Shown piece by piece: positions 25,151-32,458 of a stretch of DNA of 64,000 nucleotides (its first letter is position 1; each line of letters begins with the position of its first letter). The translations under genes and the position numbers were made by a program. Origin of the DNA: CAWBRY01 sp963791295. Lineage in GTDB: Bacteria > Bacteroidota > Bacteroidia > Chitinophagales > Chitinophagaceae. The notes under the pieces are model-generated. The model was not told the DNA's origin. It worked only from the letters and a program-made list of their open reading frames with translations, and made no database searches. The stretch covers positions 341,466 through 405,465 of the forward strand of contig CAWBRY010000003.1 in the NCBI GenBank assembly GCA_963791295.1, in the 5' to 3' direction.

Positions 25151-28057
25151 ATGAAGAAAATTTTTACTCTATTTATTGTTGGTCTTTTCTTTTTCAATGT
25201 TAGCCAGGCGCAGCAGGGTTTGGGGAATGTTAAAGGAATATTAACCGACACAACCGCCAGGCAGGCGATTACAGATGCGACAATATCTGTTTTAAATACA
25301 AAGGATTCCTCGCTTGCCCATTTCACCTTGTCGGATAAGAAAGGAAGTTTTGAGGTCAAGGGACTGGCAGAAGGGGATTATAAACTGGTGATCACTCACC
25401 AGGGTTATTCGGAATTCAAGAAAGGAATATCCATCACTTCTATTGAGAAAAATATCGATCTCGGAGTGATACCCATAGAAAAGGAATATAAAACATTGCA
25501 GGGAATTGTCGTTACTACAGAATCTCCCATTCAGATAAAGAACGACACGATTCAATTTAATGCCAGCGGTTTCAAAACGCTTCCAAATGCCACCGCTGAA
25601 GACCTCATTAAAAAGCTTCCGGGAATGGAAGTAGATCGCGAAGGAAATGTCAAATCGCAGGGAGAAGCAGTTCAAAAGGTATATGTTGATGGGAAGGAAT
25701 TTTTTGGAAACGATCCCAAGCTCGCCACCAAGAACATAACGGCCGACATGATAGAAAGCGTACAGGTCTTCGACGATATGAGTGACCAGGCCAAGTTTAC
25801 TAAGATTGATGACGGCAGCCGCACGAAAACTTTAAATATCAGGTTGAAGAAGGATCGCAATCAGGGGTATTTCGGAAGGGCGTTGGCCGGCTACGGCGAC
25901 CAGGGCAGGTACGAAGGAAATCTGAGCCTGAATAAATTCAATGGCGATCAACGGATATCATTAATATTAAATGCCAACAACATCAATAAGCAGGGATATT
26001 CCTTTTCAGATGTCATTGGTTCCATGGGAGGTTTTAACGGTGCCGGGGGTCGTGGGGGTGGAAGTGGATCCACTGGTGGAGGAAGGAGAGGTGGTGGTCA
26101 GGGACAGGAGGGAGGAGCGGGCCGTTTTTTCAGTAGTCCTTCCACCACTGGCGGAACCACCGGAATTCTGAAATCCTTGTCAACCGGACTAAACTATTCA
26201 GATCAATGGGGCAGTAAAATAAAAGTGAGCGGAAGTTATTTCTATTCGAATTCCAACTCAGACCAGGATCAAACCATTCTTCGGAGGACAACCTACGACG
26301 ATTCAGTAGTCACATTGAATAGGGAGTCTGGCTCAACCAATATGAATCAGAATCACCGGTTCAATATTCGGTTTGAATACGAGATCGATTCAGCGAATAC
26401 TTTATTGTACACGCCATCTTTAACTCTTCAACACTCTTCAAACTTTAATGCAGATAGTTCGTTGAGTCAAAGTGAATCACCCGTTGCGAAATGGCTGGCT
26501 GTTACATCAGAAAACAATAATACCAACACTAGGAATGGCTACAACTTTGGGAACAACTTTTTGTTTCGCCACAAGTTTGGAAAGACTGGGCGAACGCTGA
26601 CCCTGGGCTGGAACAATACCATTGGCCAGAGTCAGAGTAACGGCCTTACATTTTCAGACAATGAATTTTTCCTGCCGGACGGCACGTTGTATCGCTCGCT
26701 CATTCAGGACCAGGACAATCATCAGAAGACTACAACACATAATAATGTAATCAGCACCTCTTATACAGAACCTCTTGGAGTGAACAAGCTCCTGGAGCTG
26801 AACTATGCCTATACCAACAATGTCAGTACATCAGATAAGGAAACAAATAATTATGATAACGGTTCCGGCAAATATGATGAACCTAACTTAAGGTTGACCA
26901 ACGATTTTAAGAATTCGTTTGTGGCTCATAGAGTTGGCGCCAACTTCCGGTTGCAGGAAAAGAAATACAACTTTCAAATTGGACTGGGAGTACAAAATGC
27001 TACGCTGGAGAGTAATAGTTTCCAATTGCTAACCGGCAAAGATTCTATAAGCAGGCATTCGTATACAAACTTCTTTCCCACTGCCAATTTCAATTTTACA
27101 CCGGCGCGGAGTAAAAACCTCAGAATTAGCTATAATGGAAGGACGAGTCAGCCGAGCATTTCTCAATTACAGAATGTGCCCGACCTCACCGATACACTCA
27201 ACCAGGTTATTGGTAATCCTAACCTCAGGCAGGAATTTAATAACAACCTTAATATCGGGTATAACAATTTCAATAGTCTTACCTACAGGTTTATCGCGGC
27301 AAACCTCACCTTCACCACCACGCAAAACAAGATTGTAAATGATATCGCTGTCGAGGGTCCGGTGCAGATAACGCGTTTTGCAAATGTGAATGGTTATTAC
27401 CGGGCAAATTCCTTTGTTACCCTTGGCTTCCCTTTTAAAAATCCAAAACTCAAAGGATCGAGTATAAGCTTGACGAATAATCTTTCCCTGACCAGGGACG
27501 TGAGCATCATCAGCCAGGAGAAAAATTATACGAAAGCATTTGCCATCACGCAAGGAATAGGAATCAATATCGATAAAGGAAATTTTGACTTCGGCATAAA
27601 AGCCAACATCGCCTACAATAAAGTGAACTATACGATCAACAGTCAATTGAATGAAGATTATTTCACTCAAACCTATACGGGTGATTTCAGCTATACCTTT
27701 CCCAAAAACTTTATTCTTTCTACCAGCTTTGATTATTTGATCAATACGGGCCGGGCAGAGGGCTTTAATCAAAATATACCTCTATGGAATGCCAGTTTCA
27801 GCAAGCAATTGTTTAAGAATAAAAATGCAGAACTGAAGTTCTCAGTGAATGATATTTTGAATCAGAATCAGAGCATCAACCGGGTTACCACCGACAATTA
27901 TGTACAGGATACACGGAGTGACGTATTGAAACGCTATTTTATGGTGAGTTTCCTATTCAACCTCAACAAGATGGGAAGCAAAGGCAATCAGTCAACTGAG
28001 AGACCGGGAATGCCCAGGCGCATGCAGAAGAATGCTCAGGATGTTCGAATGTATTAA
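25151..28057 (+). CDS. Outer-membrane beta-barrel protein with carboxypeptidase-like N-terminal domain
   Basis: A 968-residue outer-membrane protein. A signal peptide (1-20, ending SQAQ) is followed by a carboxypeptidase-regulatory-like beta-sandwich (about 24-112). A plug-like region (about 115-225, GMEVDREGNVKSQGEAVQKV) and a TonB-receptor-like beta barrel follow. Residues 293-327 form a Gly/Arg-rich low-complexity loop. The C-terminus ends RMQKNAQDVRMY rather than an aromatic barrel-end residue pair. Such proteins usually import or export large substrates; substrate unknown. A strong hairpin follows its stop. A truncated paralog lies 0.5 kb downstream. Confidence 0.9.
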   Translation: MKKIFTLFIVGLFFFNVSQAQQGLGNVKGILTDTTARQAITDATISVLNTKDSSLAHFTLSDKKGSFEVKGLAEGDYKLVITHQGYSEFKKGISITSIEKNIDLGVIPIEKEYKTLQGIVVTTESPIQIKNDTIQFNASGFKTLPNATAEDLIKKLPGMEVDREGNVKSQGEAVQKVYVDGKEFFGNDPKLATKNITADMIESVQVFDDMSDQAKFTKIDDGSRTKTLNIRLKKDRNQGYFGRALAGYGDQGRYEGNLSLNKFNGDQRISLILNANNINKQGYSFSDVIGSMGGFNGAGGRGGGSGSTGGGRRGGGQGQEGGAGRFFSSPSTTGGTTGILKSLSTGLNYSDQWGSKIKVSGSYFYSNSNSDQDQTILRRTTYDDSVVTLNRESGSTNMNQNHRFNIRFEYEIDSANTLLYTPSLTLQHSSNFNADSSLSQSESPVAKWLAVTSENNNTNTRNGYNFGNNFLFRHKFGKTGRTLTLGWNNTIGQSQSNGLTFSDNEFFLPDGTLYRSLIQDQDNHQKTTTHNNVISTSYTEPLGVNKLLELNYAYTNNVSTSDKETNNYDNGSGKYDEPNLRLTNDFKNSFVAHRVGANFRLQEKKYNFQIGLGVQNATLESNSFQLLTGKDSISRHSYTNFFPTANFNFTPARSKNLRISYNGRTSQPSISQLQNVPDLTDTLNQVIGNPNLRQEFNNNLNIGYNNFNSLTYRFIAANLTFTTTQNKIVNDIAVEGPVQITRFANVNGYYRANSFVTLGFPFKNPKLKGSSISLTNNLSLTRDVSIISQEKNYTKAFAITQGIGINIDKGNFDFGIKANIAYNKVNYTINSQLNEDYFTQTYTGDFSYTFPKNFILSTSFDYLINTGRAEGFNQNIPLWNASFSKQLFKNKNAELKFSVNDILNQNQSINRVTTDNYVQDTRSDVLKRYFMVSFLFNLNKMGSKGNQSTERPGMPRRMQKNAQDVRMY

Positions 28058-28076
28058 TGGGACCTAAAGTAATGAA

Positions 28077-28113
28077 AGACGCCTCGTCTCGTGGTTTACG
28101 TGACGAGGCGTCT
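28077..28113. terminator. 12-bp perfect hairpin, likely bidirectional terminator
   Basis: AGACGCCTCGTC (28077-28088) pairs perfectly with GACGAGGCGTCT (28102-28113) across a 13-bp loop. It starts 20 bp after the beta-barrel stop. On the plus strand no T run follows, but on the minus strand TTTCATT follows, so it could end both the beta-barrel gene and a minus-strand transcript from the small gene at 28129-28299. Confidence 0.75.
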
Positions 28114-28128
28114 AACTATAATGAGGAG

Positions 28129-28299
28129 TTAGTAACTACGTGACTTTCGCTTCCACGTGGTAGTCGCGGCCTGCGATGATCCGGAAATAAATACCGAAAG
28201 AACTGCTTTAATAAATCTAAAGAAATTCAGGGATGGCTTGTATTGGTGGCGGTAGATCCTTGCCTGTTCATGGGAGTGGACGATATGACGTTTATTCAT
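28129..28299 (-). CDS. Possible 56-residue protein of unknown function
   Basis: An ATG-started 56-codon frame on the minus strand in the otherwise empty 493-bp gap after the beta-barrel gene. The product starts MNKRHIVHSHEQARIYRHQY, has a short hydrophobic helix (FFRFIKAVLSVFISG) and ends Lys/Arg-rich (WKRKSRSY). It terminates just before the strong hairpin at 28077-28113, as expected for a real gene. No consensus promoter or ribosome-binding site is visible and I know no family, so it may be chance. Confidence 0.4.
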   Translation of the reverse strand: MNKRHIVHSHEQARIYRHQYKPSLNFFRFIKAVLSVFISGSSQAATTTWKRKSRSY

Positions 28300-28550
28300 G
28301 ATTCGGATTGTTTATAGAGGGTTAACGGATAAATACTATCTAAAATTATATAATAAATGTAAATTTTTTAAGAATTCACTAATCTTATTGCTCTGTTAAA
28401 GTCCACGGATTGATAAAAACAGTAAAAACACGACGGATTTTTTACCTGCTGCTGCGACATTACCTTTTAACCTTGATTAACATTAAAGCAAGCAACGTTA
28501 ACTGCCTTTGCGATTGCAGCAGAATACTTTCGTAGCAGAAACGGAGTGCA
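28300..28550. promoter_or_regulatory. AT-rich leader with helically phased TTAAC repeats
   Basis: About 250 AT-rich base pairs before the truncated beta-barrel gene. TTAAC occurs at 28467, 28477 and 28498 in the same orientation, spaced 10 and 21 bp, that is one and two helical turns. OmpR-type regulators bind such direct repeats. A -7-like TACTTTCG (one mismatch) is at 28525-28532. Nothing else recognisable is present. Confidence 0.4.
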
Positions 28551-28823
28551 ATGAGAAAGTTTTACGTTCTGCTTTCCCTATTACTATCAGCTTCAATCCT
28601 GCATGCACAAAAAAATGGCTCCATCAGCGGCAACGCTGTAGATACCCTTAGCAATCAACCGGTCATCGGAGCTACCGTTACCGTGCTGGAAAAAGCGGAT
28701 TCCTCGCTGGTCACATTTACCCAGACGGATAACAGGGGACGATTTCAAATCCGGGGAACCGGCAATTGCTTAGTGATGGAAGGGGAGAGCGCAAACTTTC
28801 CTACAGGGAAAGTGAGCTTTTGA
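28551..28823 (+). pseudogene. Truncated beta-barrel protein gene (N-terminal remnant)
   Basis: The first 68 or so residues are a signal peptide (MRKFYVLLSLLLSASILHAQ) and the start of a carboxypeptidase-regulatory-like domain (GATVTVLEKADSSLVTFTQT, then DNRGRFQIRG). They parallel the start of the intact 968-residue protein encoded at 25151. After the RGRFQIRG strand the homology stops and about 20 residues of unrelated sequence lead to a stop. From there the +2 frame continues as an OmpR-type DNA-binding domain. The remainder of the barrel, roughly 850 residues, is missing. Confidence 0.75.
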
Positions 28824-29017
28824 AAATCTTGTATGAGAACCGCGACCGGATCATTGGCCGCCGGGACATTCTAAATCTACTCTGGGGCAATGATTCATTT
28901 TTTAATAGCCGCAACCTGGACGTCTACATTACCAAGATACGAAGCTACCTGAAAGAAGATCCTTCACTGGAAATCCTTACCATCAAGGGGATTGGTTATC
29001 GATTTATTGTTGCGTAG
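28766..29017 (+). pseudogene. OmpR-type response regulator, DNA-binding domain only (5' end lost)
   Basis: This frame encodes a winged-helix Trans_reg_C domain: ERKLSYRESELLKILYENRD, then RRDILNLLWGNDSFFNSRNL, VYITKIRSYLKEDPSLEI and TIKGIGYRF. Homology seems to begin near 28755. There is no receiver domain, no ATG and only a weak TTG. It is the 3' third of a two-component response regulator joined directly to the truncated barrel gene, probably by deletion. The nagA promoter starts 4 bp after its stop. Confidence 0.75.
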
Positions 29018-29020
29018 GCC

Positions 29021-29028
29021 TAAATTTG
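29021..29028 (+). promoter_or_regulatory. -7 promoter element for nagA
   Basis: TAAATTTG, an exact TAnnTTTG match 19 bp before the nagA ATG and just after the stop of the response-regulator remnant. Confidence 0.6.
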
Positions 29029-29046
29029 CAGCAGTAAAAATATTCC

Positions 29047-30150
29047 ATGCCGGAAATAAAAGCATATACAGGTGACCGGATCTTTACCGGCGAGGATTGG
29101 CTACCCGATCATGCTGTCTTAGTGGAGAATGAAAGAATTGTCGATCTGTTGCCTTCCTCTTCTTTGCCCCCGAATATAGAAACGATAAGGTTTTCGGGGC
29201 GTATGATTGCTCCGGCTTTTATTGATCTCCAGATCTATGGTGCGCATGGAAAGCTTTTCGCTGCCTACCCGGAAATAGATTCTCTTTATAAACTTAATGA
29301 CTATTGCGCTGACGGCGGTGCAGCATTTTGTGTACCCACGCTGGCGACCAATTCAAAAGAAACAGTGTTTGAATGTATCGATGTGGTGAGGAACTACTGG
29401 CATCACCAGGGACAGGGAATTCTCGGTCTGCACCTGGAGGGGCCCTGGCTGAATCCCATAAAAAGAGGAGCGCACCTGGAATCGCTGATCCATCCTCCCT
29501 CAATTGAAGAAGTGAAAGAATTGTTGGATTATGGCAAGGGAGTGATAAAAATTATTACGCTCGCGCCCGAATTATGTAGTCAGAAAGTAATCGAATTAAT
29601 TCTGTCTCATCAAATCACCATCTCCGCCGGCCACAGCAATGCAACTTATCGCGAAGCAATAAATGGTTTTGAGATGGGAATTCCTACAGTCACCCATTTA
29701 TTTAATGCCATGAGTCCCCTGCAACATCGGGAGCCTGGACTAGTTGGGGCTACCATGGATCATGGCGGAGTAATGGCCAGCATTATACCCGATGGTCACC
29801 ATGTTGATTATGCTGCGATCCGAATTGCCAAACAGGTAATGAAAGAAAGACTGTTTGTGATCACCGATGCCGTCACGAATACAGACAAAGGACCTTATCA
29901 TCATGAATTGGAAGGCGACAAATATACCTGCGCCGGTATACTAAGCGGGTCAGCCCTGACCATGCTGAAAGCAGTGCGTAACCTGGTATCTTATGTGGGA
30001 ATCGAATTGCAGGAAGCACTTCGGATGTGCAGTCTTTATCCGGCCCGGGTTATAAAAATGGACAATCAATTGGGGCGCATTGCAAAAAACCACCTGGCTA
30101 AAATGGTTGCCTTTGATCAAAGCCTGCGCGACGTAGAACAAATTTCATAA
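29047..30150 (+). CDS. nagA: N-acetylglucosamine-6-phosphate deacetylase
   Basis: A 367-residue amidohydrolase-superfamily enzyme that converts GlcNAc-6-phosphate to glucosamine-6-phosphate in amino-sugar and peptidoglycan recycling. The metal site is marked by HLEGPWLNP near 129-137, SAGHSNATY near 193-201 and THLFNAMSPL near 216-225. The catalytic Asp lies in VITDAV near 273-278. Length is slightly short but normal. No nagB or transporter adjoins it. Confidence 0.95.
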   Translation: MPEIKAYTGDRIFTGEDWLPDHAVLVENERIVDLLPSSSLPPNIETIRFSGRMIAPAFIDLQIYGAHGKLFAAYPEIDSLYKLNDYCADGGAAFCVPTLATNSKETVFECIDVVRNYWHHQGQGILGLHLEGPWLNPIKRGAHLESLIHPPSIEEVKELLDYGKGVIKIITLAPELCSQKVIELILSHQITISAGHSNATYREAINGFEMGIPTVTHLFNAMSPLQHREPGLVGATMDHGGVMASIIPDGHHVDYAAIRIAKQVMKERLFVITDAVTNTDKGPYHHELEGDKYTCAGILSGSALTMLKAVRNLVSYVGIELQEALRMCSLYPARVIKMDNQLGRIAKNHLAKMVAFDQSLRDVEQIS

Positions 30151-30191
30151 CCAGGTTTATTCATCATCGAGTTGGTCATGTTGAAAAAAAG

Positions 30192-30204
30192 TCTAAACTT
30201 TAGA
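30192..30204. promoter_or_regulatory. 13-bp palindrome upstream of the cytochrome gene
   Basis: TCTAAA-C-TTTAGA, perfect with a 1-bp centre, 32 bp before the ATG at 30237. The centre is too short for a hairpin, so it would be a protein-binding site if it has a role. Confidence 0.25.
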
Positions 30205-30236
30205 TAGGGATTTTTATAACTAAAAATGCTTGCAAC

Positions 30237-31208
30237 ATGAGAAAGCTTATCGCCCTGGCAACGATGATCATTGCTGTGATCGGAGCCATTTATTTTTCTG
30301 CCTGTAAGGGTAAGAAATCAGAACCCGTAACGGATGTAAAAGGGAAGGAAGATTCTTTAAAACAGGTTATTGAAAGAGGGGAATACCTGACGCTGCATGT
30401 GGCTATGTGCATAGATTGTCATAGTGAAAGAGATTTTTCAAAGTACTCAGGCCCGGTTATCCCCGGTACGGAAGGAAAGGGAGGTGAAGTATTTGACCAA
30501 AAACTGGGAGTGCCTGGAGTTGTCTATGCCCGCAATATTACTCCTGATGCTGAAACCGGCATTGGTACCTGGACCGATGAGGACATAGTTAAAGCGCTAG
30601 TTAAAGGTATCAGCAAGAATGGAGATACTCTCTTTCCCATTATGCCCTACTATAATTTGAACCGGATGGCAAAGGAAGATTTGTTGAGTATTGTCGCCTA
30701 TATCCGGACACTCAAGCCCATAAAAAATAAAGTGAATACGCGGACGCTCATGGCACCGACAATGGCCTTTTATGATCCAAAATTAATTCCGCCTTCCATA
30801 GACGGAAATGTTCGTCCGCCGCAAAGTGATGCGGTAAAATATGGAGAATACATGGCCACATTTTCTGATTGTATCACCTGCCATACGCCTATGACGCAAA
30901 AAGGTCCGGACATGAGCCGTCCATTTGCCGGAGGATTTCTATTCGATGCTGGAAAATTCAAAACGAACTCAGCTAATATTACTCCGGATACCGCTACGGG
31001 CATTGGCACCTGGACGGAAGAAAAGTTTATGACCAAATTCACCGCTTACCGCGATGAGAAGAGTTACAATTTTGATCCCGGAAAACAGAATACATATATG
31101 CCGGTAATTGCATACGCAGGAATGAAGGATGAGGATCTGAAAGCCATATATGCATATCTCCGAAGTCTTCCCCCTGTCAAGAATTTGGTAGTGAAATACC
31201 CGCAGTAA
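30237..31208 (+). CDS. Dihaem c-type cytochrome lipoprotein
   Basis: A 323-residue exported cytochrome. The signal peptide ends in a lipobox-like YFSAC at about 19-23. Two CXXCH haem sites occur: CIDCH (58-62) and CITCH (about 212-216). Each lies in a similar domain containing NITPDAETGIGTWT or NITPDTATGIGTWT, so the protein is an internal duplication. This pattern resembles the cytochrome subunits of periplasmic alcohol/aldehyde dehydrogenases. No dehydrogenase gene is adjacent, so its partner is unknown. It overlaps the end of the Ada-like gene by about 32 bp on the opposite strand. Confidence 0.88.
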   Translation: MRKLIALATMIIAVIGAIYFSACKGKKSEPVTDVKGKEDSLKQVIERGEYLTLHVAMCIDCHSERDFSKYSGPVIPGTEGKGGEVFDQKLGVPGVVYARNITPDAETGIGTWTDEDIVKALVKGISKNGDTLFPIMPYYNLNRMAKEDLLSIVAYIRTLKPIKNKVNTRTLMAPTMAFYDPKLIPPSIDGNVRPPQSDAVKYGEYMATFSDCITCHTPMTQKGPDMSRPFAGGFLFDAGKFKTNSANITPDTATGIGTWTEEKFMTKFTAYRDEKSYNFDPGKQNTYMPVIAYAGMKDEDLKAIYAYLRSLPPVKNLVVKYPQ

Positions 31209-31443
31209 GATTCAGTCTCATACAATGCAGGCAGGCCCGAAATCCGAGGCTGATGGCCTCATCTTCGGAATGAAAGAAAACACGGTTTTCGGGTTTCATT
31301 CGCTTGCCGCTTTTGCAGGAAAGCTTACCATATATTTTGAGCTTCTTATTCCCTGCAAATACAGCCTGATCTTTCCTGATTAGTGTAACCAGTTTTCTTT
31401 TCCGGGAAAAAATGGTTGGACCTAATTCTAAATGATGAACCAT
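31177..31443 (-). CDS. Small Ada metal-binding-domain-like protein
   Basis: An 88-residue protein whose central part (about 28-77) matches the N-terminal zinc module of Ada: NKKLKIYGKLSCKSGKRM, then ENRVFFHSEDEAISLGFRAC and HCM. The Cys-Lys-Ser-Gly-Lys stretch supplies only the first of the two Cys residues of the Ada CxxxC pair; the later Cys-x-x-Cys (ACLHC) is intact. It lies 37 bp downstream of the AraC-methyltransferase gene, so the two pieces of a classical Ada appear as separate genes. Role may be metal binding or nucleic-acid contact rather than phosphotriester repair. Confidence 0.75.
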   Translation of the reverse strand: MVHHLELGPTIFSRKRKLVTLIRKDQAVFAGNKKLKIYGKLSCKSGKRMKPENRVFFHSEDEAISLGFRACLHCMRLNLTAGISLPNS

Positions 31444-31480
31444 AAATCGATTAAATCAAGGTAATCATTAAATCAAAGTA

Positions 31481-32323
31481 TCATTTAATCATAGTCGCTG
31501 TTTCCCAACCAATAATGGCTTTCTTGCGGTTGCTTCCCCAATGATAATGACCAAATGTTCCTGTTGATTGTATGACCCGGTGGCAGGGAATCAAAAACGC
31601 TACAGGGTTATCGCCGATCGCGGTTCCGACGGCGCGTGAGGCAGTCGGACTCTTCAAATGCTTCGCGATATTTCCATAGGTCGATAATTTCCCCATCGGT
31701 ATCTTAAGAAGAGTTTCCCAAACTTTTAGTTGAAAGGCAGTTCCTTTCAGATGTAGTTTTATTTTATCCAGCGTTTTCCAATCTTGAGTAAAGATGTAGA
31801 GTGCATTTTGCTGAATCAAATCAACCATCTGTTTAAATTGGGCATTCGGAAATCGTTTTCGCAATTCAGTTAATGCTGCCTGCTCATCATTTGAGAAAGC
31901 CATATAGCAAATACCTTTTGACGTTGAGGCCACGAGCATATTACCGAAGGGGCTTTCGGCAAAACTGTAATTAATAGAAAGGTTTTCACCACCATTCTTA
32001 TATTCTCCCGGCGTCATCCCTTCGATATTAATAAAGAGATCATGCAATCGACTCGTTCCTGAAAGACCTGTTTCAAATGCGGTGTCGAACAAAGTTGCCT
32101 GTTGATCTTTTAATAAATTCTTGGCGTGTTCAACGCTGATATATTGCAAGAATTTCTTGGGGCTCACGCCCGCCCAGTCCGTGAAGAGACGTTGAAAATG
32201 AAAGGGGCTTAAGTGAATTTTTTTCGCTACTTCATCAAGGCTGGGTTGATCGCGGAAATTTTCGCTTATGTAGCCAATCGCTTCTTCAATGCGGCTAAAA
32301 TCCGTTTTTTCTTTCGTGTTCAT
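31481..32323 (-). CDS. ada: AraC-type regulator fused to O6-methylguanine-DNA methyltransferase
   Basis: A 280-residue Ada-like protein without the N-terminal metal domain. Residues 10-107 are an AraC double helix-turn-helix (LDEVAKKIHLSPFHFQRLF). Residues 115-280 form the suicide methyltransferase, with the acceptor cysteine in IPCHRVI near 247 and GTAIGDNPVAF just before it. It repairs O6-alkylguanine and may switch on its own operon. A consensus promoter sits 21 bp upstream. The small Ada-domain gene follows. Confidence 0.93.
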   Translation of the reverse strand: MNTKEKTDFSRIEEAIGYISENFRDQPSLDEVAKKIHLSPFHFQRLFTDWAGVSPKKFLQYISVEHAKNLLKDQQATLFDTAFETGLSGTSRLHDLFINIEGMTPGEYKNGGENLSINYSFAESPFGNMLVASTSKGICYMAFSNDEQAALTELRKRFPNAQFKQMVDLIQQNALYIFTQDWKTLDKIKLHLKGTAFQLKVWETLLKIPMGKLSTYGNIAKHLKSPTASRAVGTAIGDNPVAFLIPCHRVIQSTGTFGHYHWGSNRKKAIIGWETATMIK

Positions 32324-32343
32324 TTTGTTTCCGTTTTATAAAA

Positions 32344-32351
32344 CAAATTTA
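32344..32351 (-). promoter_or_regulatory. -7 promoter element for the Ada-like operon
   Basis: TAAATTTG on the minus strand, an exact TAnnTTTG match 20 bp before the ATG at 32323. A TTTTATAAAA palindrome lies between them. Confidence 0.6.
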
Positions 32352-32448
32352 GCTGGAGACGGTTCGGTGAGCAACCCGAAACTTGCGCAAGTTCGGATGG
32401 AACACACTCAAAAATTCGGTATATTTATAGTAAGTGCAATTTATCTGC

Positions 32449-32454
32449 GGAGGG
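32449..32454 (+). promoter_or_regulatory. Strong Shine-Dalgarno sequence of the Rieske oxygenase gene
   Basis: GGAGGG ends 4 bp before the ATG at 32459. Such a strong site is rare among the genes of this window, where Bacteroidota-type leaders without Shine-Dalgarno prevail. A near-consensus -7 box TATATTTA lies at 32420-32427. Confidence 0.5.
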
Positions 32455-32458
32455 CCAT

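Noticed and set aside
26030..26130. Gly-rich repeats in the beta-barrel gene as a possible insertion or mobile element
   Set aside because: In frame, codons vary, and such loops are common in these proteins.
27167..27772. 201-codon frame opposite the beta-barrel gene
   Set aside because: Antisense shadow of the barrel; no homology or promoter.
28129..28200. Alternative frames in the same minus-strand gap, including one ending GRDYHVEAKVT
   Set aside because: They lack an ATG within a sensible distance; I kept only the ATG-started 56-codon frame at low confidence.
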